From NCBI GenBank assembly GCA_002719575.1, contig PBHS01000061.1:1-26384 (forward strand): a DNA stretch of 26,384 nt, read 5' to 3'. Below are positions 6,643 through 13,647 of the stretch, piece by piece. Origin of the DNA: Gammaproteobacteria bacterium. Lineage in GTDB: Bacteria; Pseudomonadota; Gammaproteobacteria; Pseudomonadales; Pseudohongiellaceae. The notes under the pieces are model-generated. The model was given only the letters and a program-made list of their open reading frames with translations. It was not told the DNA's origin and did no database searches. Made by a program: the position numbers and the translations under genes. How positions within the stretch are numbered: the first letter of the stretch is position 1; each line of letters starts with the position of its first letter.

Positions 6643-7257
6643 TTAATCGTCGCTCTGCGTTTTCATCAGAGTTTTCACAAATCGCTCGAGGGTTTCATAG
6701 GGCTGACAGCCCACAACTGCCAGATCGTTTTTATAAAAGGTCGGTACCCCGGTGATGCCAAGTTGTCGGGCCCTTTCCCAGTCAGCGTCAACTGCTCTAC
6801 GGAAAGATCGCTGCTCGAGTACTTGGCGCGCCGAATTGCCGTCCAGACTCAGATCTGAGGCAATGTCGACGAGAGCGCCAATATCAGATAAATTGATGTT
6901 GTCGATAAAGTAGGCTCGATAGAGTGCATCATGTATCGCCTGGTTGTCCATTTGCGTGTCAGCCCACTTCGCCAGTTCCTGAGCAAGCCGACTGTTGTAG
7001 GTGTGCGTTCGCTCCCTATACGCGAGACCCGCTTCAGCCATGAGTTCGCGCATTTGACGCTTCATGGGTTCGATGTCGCGACCGGCAAATAACCTTGCCA
7101 GTGACCACCCCTCATGCGGGGTTTCAGGATGCAGGGGAAAGTGTATCCACCTGATTTGCACCGGGTAGTTTTCTTTCAGCTTCTCAATACTCACGGTACT
7201 GAGGTAACACCAGGGTCAGATGTAGTCGGTAAAGACGTCGAGAGTCAGTTCTTGCAT
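6643..7257 (-). CDS. FrnE/DsbA-family oxidoreductase, candidate selenoprotein with U-P-W-C active site (in-frame TGA)
   Basis: From the ATG at 7257 the reading frame gives LDVFTDYI, then TGA (7218-7216), then PWCYLSTV, and stays open to TAA at 6643. That is 204 residues, counting TGA as residue 14. FrnE-like DsbA proteins begin with an equivalent DxFSDxxCPWCY motif about a dozen residues from the start, so the TGA stands exactly where the first redox cysteine belongs; the second, Cys17, is kept. The rest of the thioredoxin fold with its helical insertion is intact, including the cis-proline loop GVPTFY. A SECIS-like hairpin follows the TGA (7188-7206). Reading TGA as stop would leave only a GTG-started protein (from 7194) with no active site. 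A nonsense mutation or sequencing error is the alternative. It is the first gene of an operon with the halohydrin dehalogenase. The partner or substrate is unknown. Confidence 0.7.
7188..7206 (-). promoter_or_regulatory. SECIS-like hairpin just downstream of in-frame TGA
   Basis: On the - strand mRNA a stem CUCA/UGAG, extended by UA/UA across a bulged C, closes the six-base loop GUACCG. The loop begins 17 bases after the TGA, and its first two bases are GU. Bacterial SECIS elements are short hairpins inside the coding sequence with the apical loop roughly 16-37 bases after UGA and a G in the first two loop positions, so the geometry fits. The stem is short and could arise by chance. Confidence 0.5.
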
Positions 7258-7353
7258 GATGAGCTTGGTAGTTCGCCAGATTTCTGCGCGAACTAAAAGG
7301 GTCGCGCAATTGAGAAGGTTTTGCTTTGTGTCCGGAATTTAGGCCGTTTGGTG

Positions 7354-7359
7354 TATGAT
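7354..7359 (+). promoter_or_regulatory. Possible -10 element (TATGAT) for the TPR gene
   Basis: TATGAT (5 of 6 to consensus) lies about 90 bases before the TPR gene start, in the gap between it and the divergent FrnE-like gene. No good -35 at the usual 16-18 base spacing was found, so the call is weak. Confidence 0.3.
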
Positions 7360-7445
7360 ACGCGGATTGTAGTGAATCAGTAATCTATCTCGCACTGCGC
7401 GTGCAGTGGCACAGCAGACAGCAACTCATCCAGGAGGAAGTTCTC

Positions 7446-9107
7446 ATGCGAAAATATTTGGCCCCCATTACCGCGATTTGTTTCGCCATATACGGCTCCT
7501 GGAGTCTGGCGCAGGATGGCGAGCCAGTCGCCATCAAAATACCGGGCAGCGGTACCTACACTGCCCCAATCTCGACTGACTCAGCGGAAGCACAGGCCTT
7601 TTTTGATCAGGGCCTGAGAATGGCTTGGAGCTTCTATTTTCCTGAATCCATTGCGTCTTATCAGGAAGCGTCTAGGATAGATCCTCAGCATCCCATGCCT
7701 TATTGGGGCCTGGCACATGCCATTGGCCCAAATCCGAACAGCAGGTACGTTGGCTTGCCGGACGATCCCCAGGGAACTGGACTGGAGGCCATCCGGATGG
7801 CACTGGAGCTGGCTAAAAACGGTACCGACAAAGAGCGAGACATGATCAACGCGCTGTTTGTTCTCTACAACAAGGATGCGATAGCGAATGATCGTGAGCG
7901 CGATTTTGCCTATCTTGATGCCATGCGGGCGCTACATCAAAAGTATCCAGATGATCCCGATATTGCGACCGTGTTCGGCGAGTCTTACATGAATACAACC
8001 CGATGGGATTACTGGAATGAAGATGGCACGCCGAAGCCCGGCACGGCTGATGCCAAAGCGGCATTCGAGGCTGCTATGGAAGTGTCTCATGACCATCCGG
8101 GGGCAAACCACCTTTACATTCATCTGATGGAAATGTCGTCAGAGCCCGAACTCGCCATGCCTTCTGCGCAAAAGCTAGAGGCCTCCGTACCGATTTCCGG
8201 CCATATGGTGCATATGCCGGGCCATATCTACCTGCGGGTCGGAGAGTATGAGAAGGCGATTGACATCAATGAGCGCTCCCAGATTGTTGATGATCAGTTT
8301 GCGGAAATCTGGGGAGATACCAATTTTCCGGTGATCGGGACCTATCCTTTGTCACACAAAATTCACAAGCCGCACGCGCTGGACTTTGTGAGATACGCAA
8401 ACATGCTGCAGGGAAATTACGCTGCGGCATATGAAGCCGCGTCAAGAAATGCGGGCAACCGATTGCCAGGACAAGGCGCTGACAAAACGATTGCCCATGA
8501 GTGGGTCACAGATAAAGTCTTTGGTAAGTGGGACAAGATTCATGCGGAAAATCAGGCGAATTCAGAAAAAGCGGTTACCCCGTATCTAAAAGGGATGTGG
8601 GCTTACGTAATGGGTAGCGCACATGTTGCGAAGGGGCACCTCGGGCCAGCTGAGGCCGAGCTCCAGGTAATCAGGGACGCTATTGCTTCTCCGGATGTTG
8701 ACGAATCTGGCGTTGGTCCAACAGAAGCTTCGCATGTCCTCAATCTTGCCATGCATGCACTTATGGGCGAGATCGAAGAGGCCAACGGAGATCTCGATGC
8801 TGCTGTCGAACACTACGGGCACGCCGTCGGCTTTCAGGAAAACCTGAACTACACCGAGCCGCCCGACTGGAGCCAGTCGATGCGGTTGTATCAGGGTGCG
8901 GCTTTGATTCAGGCAGGAAAAGCTGAGGAAGCCGAAGAAGTCTATCTCAAGGATTTGCAGTGGAATCAGCAGAACGGCTGGTCTACTTTTGGTCTATATC
9001 AGGCTTTGGAAGCTCAAGGCAAAGATCAGGAAGCTTTGGTTATAAAACGCCAGTTTGAATCGTTTTGGCGAAACTCGGATGTGGAGCTAACCCGTTCGCG
9101 TATCTGA
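7446..9107 (+). CDS. Secreted tetratricopeptide-repeat protein
   Basis: This 553-residue protein has an N-terminal signal peptide: a basic start (MRKY), a hydrophobic core and a cleavage site after SLA near residue 22. The mature part contains several TPR-type helical pairs, for example residues about 45-80 (AFFDQGLRMAW, ASYQEASRIDPQHP). A central block GHMVHMPGHIYLRVGEYEKA is typical of a widespread family of exported TPR proteins of unknown function, and more repeats lie near the C-terminus (GDLDAAVEHYGHAV, GKAEEAEEVYLKDL). The start at 7446 is decided by a strong AGGAGG at about 7431-7436. The open frame extends 15 codons further up, but those lie before the Shine-Dalgarno and signal peptide. 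It probably mediates protein-protein contacts in the periplasm. It stands alone, closed by a good terminator. Confidence 0.85.
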   Translation: MRKYLAPITAICFAIYGSWSLAQDGEPVAIKIPGSGTYTAPISTDSAEAQAFFDQGLRMAWSFYFPESIASYQEASRIDPQHPMPYWGLAHAIGPNPNSRYVGLPDDPQGTGLEAIRMALELAKNGTDKERDMINALFVLYNKDAIANDRERDFAYLDAMRALHQKYPDDPDIATVFGESYMNTTRWDYWNEDGTPKPGTADAKAAFEAAMEVSHDHPGANHLYIHLMEMSSEPELAMPSAQKLEASVPISGHMVHMPGHIYLRVGEYEKAIDINERSQIVDDQFAEIWGDTNFPVIGTYPLSHKIHKPHALDFVRYANMLQGNYAAAYEAASRNAGNRLPGQGADKTIAHEWVTDKVFGKWDKIHAENQANSEKAVTPYLKGMWAYVMGSAHVAKGHLGPAEAELQVIRDAIASPDVDESGVGPTEASHVLNLAMHALMGEIEEANGDLDAAVEHYGHAVGFQENLNYTEPPDWSQSMRLYQGAALIQAGKAEEAEEVYLKDLQWNQQNGWSTFGLYQALEAQGKDQEALVIKRQFESFWRNSDVELTRSRI

Positions 9108-9149
9108 CTCTCTGCTAAGGTTTAAAAACCAGAGATTCTTTTCTCTTTC

Positions 9150-9185
9150 AAAACGGCGTCTGGACCAGATTCAAGCGCCGTTTTT
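9150..9185 (+). terminator. Rho-independent terminator after the TPR gene
   Basis: A perfect 9-base stem, AAAACGGCG (9150-9158) with CGCCGTTTT (9176-9184), ends in a T-run. The loop is 17 bases. It lies 43 bases after the TPR stop. The A-run on the left arm means it could also act on the convergent mauED transcript. Confidence 0.8.
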
Positions 9186-9333
9186 GATATACCAACCAAG
9201 TCATTTCTGGATCTTGGAACCCGATCTACTTAGACGTGGATGCGGCAGTGTTTTAACAGATAAGGTCATGAACTGCTGGCTCATGAATTCGGGTTTCGAG
9301 CCAACAAAGTAGCTGGTCAGTCAATTGACCATG

Positions 9334-9939
9334 CTACGGCGCTTGTTCTCCGGGTAATTCTCCTTGAACCACGCAATCCTGTATCGGGTAGCCGGAGCGG
9401 TTTGATTCCAAAAGCCTCTTAAGGTGTTCGCGGCTGTTGACCAGCCCTTTTGAGCGCAGTACTCCATGCTCATCAATCAGGACGGCATAAGGCAATTCGC
9501 TGACTTGAAACTTCTTCCTTAATTCCAGAGAAAGAACATAGGGATAATCCTCTATATCCATCTCTTTAACGTAATCAGTATGCTTTTGCATCTCTCCGCC
9601 ATCACTGCCAAAAATCAGAGCTAGTCTTTCGCTTCTGGCCATAGATTTAGCTGTTAGAACCATTTCCTCGCAAACCGGACAAGTAGGTGACACAAAAAGC
9701 AGGAGTTGAGGTGCTTCATGCGGGCCTCCGAACTCTAGGGGACTGCCGTTCAATGTTACCATTGACAAAAAAGGAGCCAGTTCCCCTACTTTAGGTCTAG
9801 CCTCACTAATCACTGAGTCCGCCGTCGCTAATCGTTTATGCAGATCGCCGATCTGTCGAGCCAACGCAAATACCGCAATGACAAGAATTAGAACGACAAG
9901 AGTTAATAAAATGACGATTTCTGTAAGGTAATTATCCAT
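9334..9939 (-). CDS. mauD: MauD-like membrane-anchored thiol-disulfide oxidoreductase
   Basis: This 201-residue protein has one N-terminal membrane segment (residues 8-27), a short linker and a TlpA/thioredoxin-like periplasmic domain with the redox motif SPTCPVCEE (Cys87 and Cys90). A cis-proline-type SELPYAVLID segment follows. This architecture is that of MauD, needed with MauE for making the disulfide-rich small subunit of methylamine or aralkylamine dehydrogenase. The start is taken at ATG 9939 because it has an AGAGGGG ribosome-binding site; the frame is open 27 codons further up inside mauE. It overlaps the end of mauE by 8 bases, indicating translational coupling. No amine dehydrogenase subunit gene is in the window, so the client protein is unknown. 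Confidence 0.85.
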   Translation of the reverse strand: MDNYLTEIVILLTLVVLILVIAVFALARQIGDLHKRLATADSVISEARPKVGELAPFLSMVTLNGSPLEFGGPHEAPQLLLFVSPTCPVCEEMVLTAKSMARSERLALIFGSDGGEMQKHTDYVKEMDIEDYPYVLSLELRKKFQVSELPYAVLIDEHGVLRSKGLVNSREHLKRLLESNRSGYPIQDCVVQGELPGEQAP

Positions 9940-10468
9940 GACTTCCCCTCTCGCTCTCAGAAAAAGTCTGGTTAAGCACCAGCTGTTCAATGAGCAGGTA
10001 AACACAGGATAGCACTGCAAGCATCAGCGCAAGTAACAAAAAGTCTGCCCAAACCAAGGCTCGGCTGGTACTGGGCATGGTCAAAAGGCCGCTGCTGATA
10101 ATTAGCGCAATGTTACGCAGGAGAAACCAGTAAGAGAGTTTTTGCGAGTGGCCACTGCAGCCGCAATCAATCTTATCTCTTCCGCGGAACAGATTGACTG
10201 CCATAGCTGATGTGTAAAAGGTTAGCAGGACGGCTGCTAAGACCGCCGCCAAGGATCGAGTAAATGGCATCAGAATCAGAAAGAAAACAGCCATTTCCGC
10301 TGCGGGTATCAGTCGTGCCACGCCAGGCAAAAGGCTGAGCGGCACCAGCTTGTAGGCCGCGAGTTGTGCACTGAATTGGCCTGGAGCTCTCATTTTATGT
10401 TTTGCAGCTTTGAAAAAGAGCAGGGCAAGCGACGCCGAGATTATAAGTACCGTTAAGGGATCAATCAT
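9932..10468 (-). CDS. mauE: MauE-like integral membrane protein
   Basis: This 178-residue protein has four or five hydrophobic segments (about 5-20, 55-70, 72-95, 115-130 and 140-165) and the motif KIDCGCSG with Cys102 and Cys104. That motif is characteristic of the MauE family of DoxX-like membrane proteins. MauE works with MauD, and is thought to deliver electrons or disulfides across the membrane for maturation of amine dehydrogenase small subunits or other cysteine-rich exported proteins. It is the first gene of a - strand pair with mauD. GAGGTG shortly before the ATG serves as ribosome-binding site. The absence of mau structural genes beside it suggests a different client. Confidence 0.85.
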   Translation of the reverse strand: MIDPLTVLIISASLALLFFKAAKHKMRAPGQFSAQLAAYKLVPLSLLPGVARLIPAAEMAVFFLILMPFTRSLAAVLAAVLLTFYTSAMAVNLFRGRDKIDCGCSGHSQKLSYWFLLRNIALIISSGLLTMPSTSRALVWADFLLLALMLAVLSCVYLLIEQLVLNQTFSESERGSHG

Positions 10469-10706
10469 TCACACCTCGCCCTTTTTCTCTGTGAAGCATT
10501 TGGATGTTACCTGAAAGGTCCGCAATGGTTCCAATTAGTCGGTCCGTCAAGGAAACCCCATGCGGGCGCGTTTCCGGTATACTCGGCGCATCTAACCGAA
10601 CTGTATCCCACTCCGCTGGCCTTGGCAGCCGACCCCAGAGCGAGAATCGAGCAAAGCGGCATTTTTATTCGCTAATTCCCAGAGAGTCACTGTTCAAATC
10701 TTAGCC

Positions 10707-10853
10707 ATGTCTTTAATTCCGGAGGCTAGTAAATGTGTGCTCAAGCTGCTTTGCCCGTTGACAATCGGTACAGAGCTTATCGTCTTGAGTAGTCCTGAGG
10801 AGACTGCATTTGAAGACCTGACCGGGATAGTGTCAAGGTGTTGGGCTGGCTGA
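10707..10853 (+). CDS. Doubtful small ORF, 48 residues
   Basis: Translation from ATG 10707 gives a 48-residue peptide with a protein-like composition, including TELIVLSSPEETAFEDL. It ends at TGA 10851-10853, which overlaps the next ATG as TGATG, an arrangement typical of translational coupling. No Shine-Dalgarno is visible and no family is recognised. It could be a real small protein, a gene remnant or chance. Confidence 0.15.
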   Translation: MSLIPEASKCVLKLLCPLTIGTELIVLSSPEETAFEDLTGIVSRCWAG

Positions 10854-10987
10854 TGCGCAAATTCACCCCAAGCCGTGAACGTCAGTTCCTCAAGCAACGC
10901 GAGGGTGAAACTTTCTGGCAGCTGGGAGACTGGGAGCTTTTAGCAGAACAGGCTCGTCGCACTCTGAGGCATAACAGAAGCCACTAA
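10853..10987 (+). CDS. Doubtful small basic ORF, 44 residues
   Basis: The peptide starts at ATG 10853 inside the TGATG junction. It is strongly basic at its N-terminus (MRKFTPSRERQFLKQ), amphipathic after that (WQLGDWELLAEQARRTL), and ends at TAA 10985. The frame extends upstream to a GTG at 10838. The residue pattern looks more like a real helix than noise, but the family is not recognised. It may be the C-terminal end of a decayed gene. Confidence 0.2.
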   Translation: MRKFTPSRERQFLKQREGETFWQLGDWELLAEQARRTLRHNRSH

Positions 10988-11061
10988 ATTTTCTGGTTAG
11001 CAATCCGTCCGACACTTCGACTATCATCGACACCTCAACTCCCTCATGCGATCCAAGACAC

Positions 11062-11556
11062 ATGACAATTTGCATTCGGCAAGCGACGGATCTGGATTTT
11101 GATTTGATCTGGCCTATCTTCAGAGACGTGGTTTCTGCTGGTGAAACATACGGATATCGAACCGACATCGACAAGGCGCAGGCACAACATCTGTGGATGC
11201 AGTGCCCGCGATCGACCTTTGTTGCGGAGGAGGAGCAGCGTATTTTGGGCACGTACTATATTAAGACCAATCATGATGGACCGGGCGCTCATGTCTGTAA
11301 CTGCGGTTACATGGTGGCATCCGCGGAGCGCGGCCGCGGCCTTGCTACCAGTATGTGCAAGCACTCCCAGCAGGAAGCAATCAGATTGGGTTACCGCGCT
11401 ATGCAATTTAATTTTGTGGCATCGAGCAACGAGGGGGCAGTTAGGCTTTGGAATAAGCTTGGCTTTGCGACGGTGGGTCGGCTTTCTCGCGCCTTTGCGC
11501 ACCCGAGGTTAGGCGATGTCGACGCGCTGGTCATGTATAAATGGCTCGCGAATTGA
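11062..11556 (+). CDS. GNAT family N-acetyltransferase
   Basis: This 164-residue protein has the GNAT layout. The N-terminal strand is TICIRQATDLDFD, the core strand is HVCNCGYMVA, and the acetyl-CoA pyrophosphate-binding motif A is R90-G-R-G-L-A95 (ERGRGLATSMC). Motif B follows as SSNEGAVRLWNKLGFATVG, the classical neighbour-group ending. It would transfer an acetyl group from acetyl-CoA to an amine. The acceptor cannot be told from sequence; this type is common as an orphan small-molecule or peptide acetyltransferase. The ATG at 11062 has no strong ribosome-binding site. The gene stands 49 bases before the next small membrane protein gene and may be co-transcribed with it. Confidence 0.85.
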   Translation: MTICIRQATDLDFDLIWPIFRDVVSAGETYGYRTDIDKAQAQHLWMQCPRSTFVAEEEQRILGTYYIKTNHDGPGAHVCNCGYMVASAERGRGLATSMCKHSQQEAIRLGYRAMQFNFVASSNEGAVRLWNKLGFATVGRLSRAFAHPRLGDVDALVMYKWLAN

Positions 11557-11605
11557 CAGCGAGGGAGTGGTTGGTAGGGGCTCAGAGCGAAAGGGTAAAG
11601 TGTCC

Positions 11606-11932
11606 ATGAACCGAGCGGAAACCGATAAGTTACTCCAAGCTCTGAGTGAGAGCCCAGCAGAGGGGGTGAGTCTCATGTCGCTTGCCCGCAGCACAGGGAA
11701 AAGCCTTCCCGAACTACAAAAGTTTTTGCGGGCGCACCGGGACTGCTTTACCGAAACCGGTCAAACCAAATACAAACTCAACCCCGGTCCGCCAATCAGT
11801 GGATGTCTAGAAAGGGCTCAGCTTCAGCTGCAGCTCGAGAGCTCAAAAAAGCGGAAGCTGCAATTGCTTAGATGGGTAGGTGTGTCCGCAGCTATGTTCA
11901 TTGCATTCTATCTGCTTACCGGCTTCGTCTAA
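11606..11932 (+). CDS. Small tail-anchored protein with possible N-terminal winged-helix
   Basis: From ATG 11606 this is a 108-residue protein. Residues 1-60 look like a small winged-helix or HTH-like domain (LLQALSESPAEGVSLMSLARSTGKSLPELQKFL, here as two helices and a turn, then a TKYKLNP strand). A charged amphipathic stretch (69-86) follows, and the C-terminal hydrophobic segment (86-108) could anchor it in the inner membrane. An AAGGG about 10 bases before supports this start; the frame opens 30 codons earlier, but that part overlaps the GNAT gene and is not protein-like. No named family is recognised. A membrane-tethered regulator or adaptor is conceivable. Confidence 0.6.
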   Translation: MNRAETDKLLQALSESPAEGVSLMSLARSTGKSLPELQKFLRAHRDCFTETGQTKYKLNPGPPISGCLERAQLQLQLESSKKRKLQLLRWVGVSAAMFIAFYLLTGFV

Positions 11933-12049
11933 GGGGACGGCAGCAACTTACTGTTTCACAGTACAAAGATAAATACCGACAAGTACTGAACATTGTTCAG
12001 TCATTTCCGCTAAAATGGACAGTGCAAACCGAAACAGGGGACAGCGTCC

Positions 12050-12574
12050 GTGGGCAAGCTTTATCAACTCGGTGAAAATCGTGTTTTCTGGATGGCCGGA
12101 GCCGCGTATCTGGTGCTGATGGAAGGAATCGCCCTGTATTATCAGTATGGCCCAGGCATGTGGTATCCATGTGCGCTGTGCGTGCAAGTCAGAGCATGGG
12201 TGATGGGGTCGCTGATCTTTTCCGTCACTGGTATGAGCTTGGTCAGGAAATTCTGGTGGCGCTGGATGTCGCTGAATCTGACCATTGTGATGATGGCCGG
12301 CGCTCTTTACACCAGCTGGTACGCCCATGGCGTGGAGCAAGGCACCGTGATCTCGAGCTGCGCTATGGGTGCCGGATTTCCAGAATTTATGCCGCTTGAC
12401 CGATGGATACCGGTTTTGTTCGAAGCTCAAGGAATGTGTGGGCAGTCTCCACCGATGCCGCTTGGAGTTTCCATGGTCGAGGCCTTGCTAATTACTCTTT
12501 CTGCACCGCTGCTCGTGCTGGTCGCGGTATGGGCAGCGCACGTGCAGCGAATTGTAATTGGCGATGTGCAGTAA
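12050..12574 (+). CDS. dsbB: Disulfide bond formation protein DsbB
   Basis: This 174-residue inner-membrane protein has four hydrophobic segments. The two redox pairs of DsbB are present: Cys41-X2-Cys44 in the first periplasmic loop (YPCALCVQVR) and Cys104/Cys130 in the second (SSCAMG...GMCGQSP). The numbering coincides with the E. coli enzyme. DsbB reoxidises the periplasmic thiol oxidase DsbA and passes electrons to quinone. The start is GTG 12050, preceded by a GGGGA ribosome-binding site about 8 bases upstream. No dsbA lies beside it, but a FrnE/DsbA-family protein and MauD/MauE are in the same window. The small membrane protein gene lies 117 bases upstream. Confidence 0.9.
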   Translation: MGKLYQLGENRVFWMAGAAYLVLMEGIALYYQYGPGMWYPCALCVQVRAWVMGSLIFSVTGMSLVRKFWWRWMSLNLTIVMMAGALYTSWYAHGVEQGTVISSCAMGAGFPEFMPLDRWIPVLFEAQGMCGQSPPMPLGVSMVEALLITLSAPLLVLVAVWAAHVQRIVIGDVQ

Positions 12575-12713
12575 AACTCTTGCTTGTCCGGGCTTACGGC
12601 ATAGAGTTTGTAATCAACTTTATCACTCAGGTTACTATTCAACAGTTCATTATAGAGCTCAGCGCTTTTTTCGCTGTCTTGGAGTCTCTGAGTAGCTAAC
12701 AAGGGGGATACGT

Positions 12714-13553
12714 ATGACGCTGGATGCCAGCGTGCAGCAGCTCAGGGACTTTATACTTGAGCACCCTCGACTCATGGTGCTGACCGGCGCCGGTATCAGC
12801 CAGAGCTCTGGCATACCGACCTATCGCGATGCGACCGGGACGTGGACTTCTAGTCAGCCGATACAGCACGGCGACTTTATGCGTGATTCTGCTGCACGCA
12901 AACGATATTGGGCGCGCAGTTACAAGGGATGGCCCAATGTCGCGAGGGCTCGCCCAAATTTGGCTCACGTGGCACTTACTCATCTGGAAGAGCTTGAGTA
13001 TGTTCAGTTCCTCGTAACTCAGAATATAGATCGTCTTCACCAGAAGGCTGGTCACCAACAGGTGATCGATCTGCACGGACGTCTCGACCAGGTAGTTTGT
13101 ATGGACTGTGGAGAAATTTCCGCGCGTGCAGACGTACAGAAATGGCTTGCGGCAAATAACAGCCATCTTGATAACCTTGAAGTCACTCAGCGACCCGATG
13201 GTGATGCAGAGATTGAAGGCGTTGCGTTGGCAGAGATGAGGTTGCCAAGCTGCACCTACTGCTCTGGATTGATAAAACCGAATGTGGTTTTTTACGGCGG
13301 TTCAGTAGACAAACAAATCATCAGTCGGGTCTTCGATCAGCTAAGCCGGTGTGATGCTTTGCTCGTGGTGGGGTCTTCCCTGATGGTGTACTCCAGTTAC
13401 CGATATTGCAAATTTGCTCATGATCATGATGTGCCTATCCTGTGTATTAACAAGGGTTTCACGCGTGCGGATGATTTACTTAGCCAGAAGGTCAGGGCGG
13501 ACTGCGCTGTCACTCTGGAAAAGTTAGCGGATTCTCTGCCTGCGCGCAGATAA
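12714..13553 (+). CDS. Sirtuin (Sir2 family NAD-dependent protein deacylase)
   Basis: This 279-residue protein has all Sir2 motifs: GAGIS at 25-29, GIPTYRD at 33-39, TQNIDRLH at 102-109, catalytic His121 (LHGRL), and a zinc site of two CxxC pairs (C129/C132 and C180/C183). VGSSLMVY follows at 219-226. The segment RYWARSYKGWP is typical of the class II, SIRT4-like branch found in many bacteria, rather than of E. coli CobB (class III). It should remove acyl groups from protein lysines using NAD, or act as an ADP-ribosyl or lipoamidase-type enzyme as in class II relatives. The start at 12714 has a GGGGG ribosome-binding site. It probably has its own promoter in the 139-base gap after dsbB. Confidence 0.92.
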   Translation: MTLDASVQQLRDFILEHPRLMVLTGAGISQSSGIPTYRDATGTWTSSQPIQHGDFMRDSAARKRYWARSYKGWPNVARARPNLAHVALTHLEELEYVQFLVTQNIDRLHQKAGHQQVIDLHGRLDQVVCMDCGEISARADVQKWLAANNSHLDNLEVTQRPDGDAEIEGVALAEMRLPSCTYCSGLIKPNVVFYGGSVDKQIISRVFDQLSRCDALLVVGSSLMVYSSYRYCKFAHDHDVPILCINKGFTRADDLLSQKVRADCAVTLEKLADSLPARR

Positions 13554-13647
13554 GTAGCGAGCACTGTTCTATCTACCGCAAAGGCAAGAATTGTTGTTGC
13601 CGTTTCAATCTATTCTAACTGAAGCTGATAGTTCGAAAACCGACTTT

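Larger units (their letters stand above)
10469..11061. other. Long stretch without a convincing gene
   Basis: About 590 bases separate mauE from the GNAT gene. A hairpin at 10551-10575 (GGAAAC/GTTTCC with inner CCC/GGG) lacks a T-run. Two tiny ORFs joined by TGATG (10707-10987) are listed separately as doubtful. No tRNA or recognised RNA was found. The mauE promoter should lie in the left part, but no clear sigma70 boxes were found. Confidence 0.5.

Noticed and set aside
6643..7194. A 183-residue gene starting at GTG 7194 as the complete FrnE-like protein
   Set aside because: It lacks the redox motif, whereas the same frame continues upstream through one TGA into a perfect family N-terminus with an ATG at 7257. 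The longer frame explains the sequence better.
10551..10575. Hairpin GGAAAC/GTTTCC with inner CCC/GGG as a terminator or riboswitch
   Set aside because: It has no T-run and no gene ends before it, and no riboswitch family pattern was recognised.
10504..10704. 66-residue open frame on the + strand downstream of the mauE start
   Set aside because: There is no ribosome-binding site, no recognisable pattern, and it crosses the expected mauE promoter region.
11044..11502. 152-residue open frame on the - strand opposite the GNAT gene
   Set aside because: The + strand carries the complete GNAT motifs; the antisense frame has none.
13583..13601. Possible terminator GGCAA-N9-TTGCC between the sirtuin and the epoxide hydrolase genes
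   Set aside because: The stem is only five bases and there is no real T-run, so it is too weak to call.
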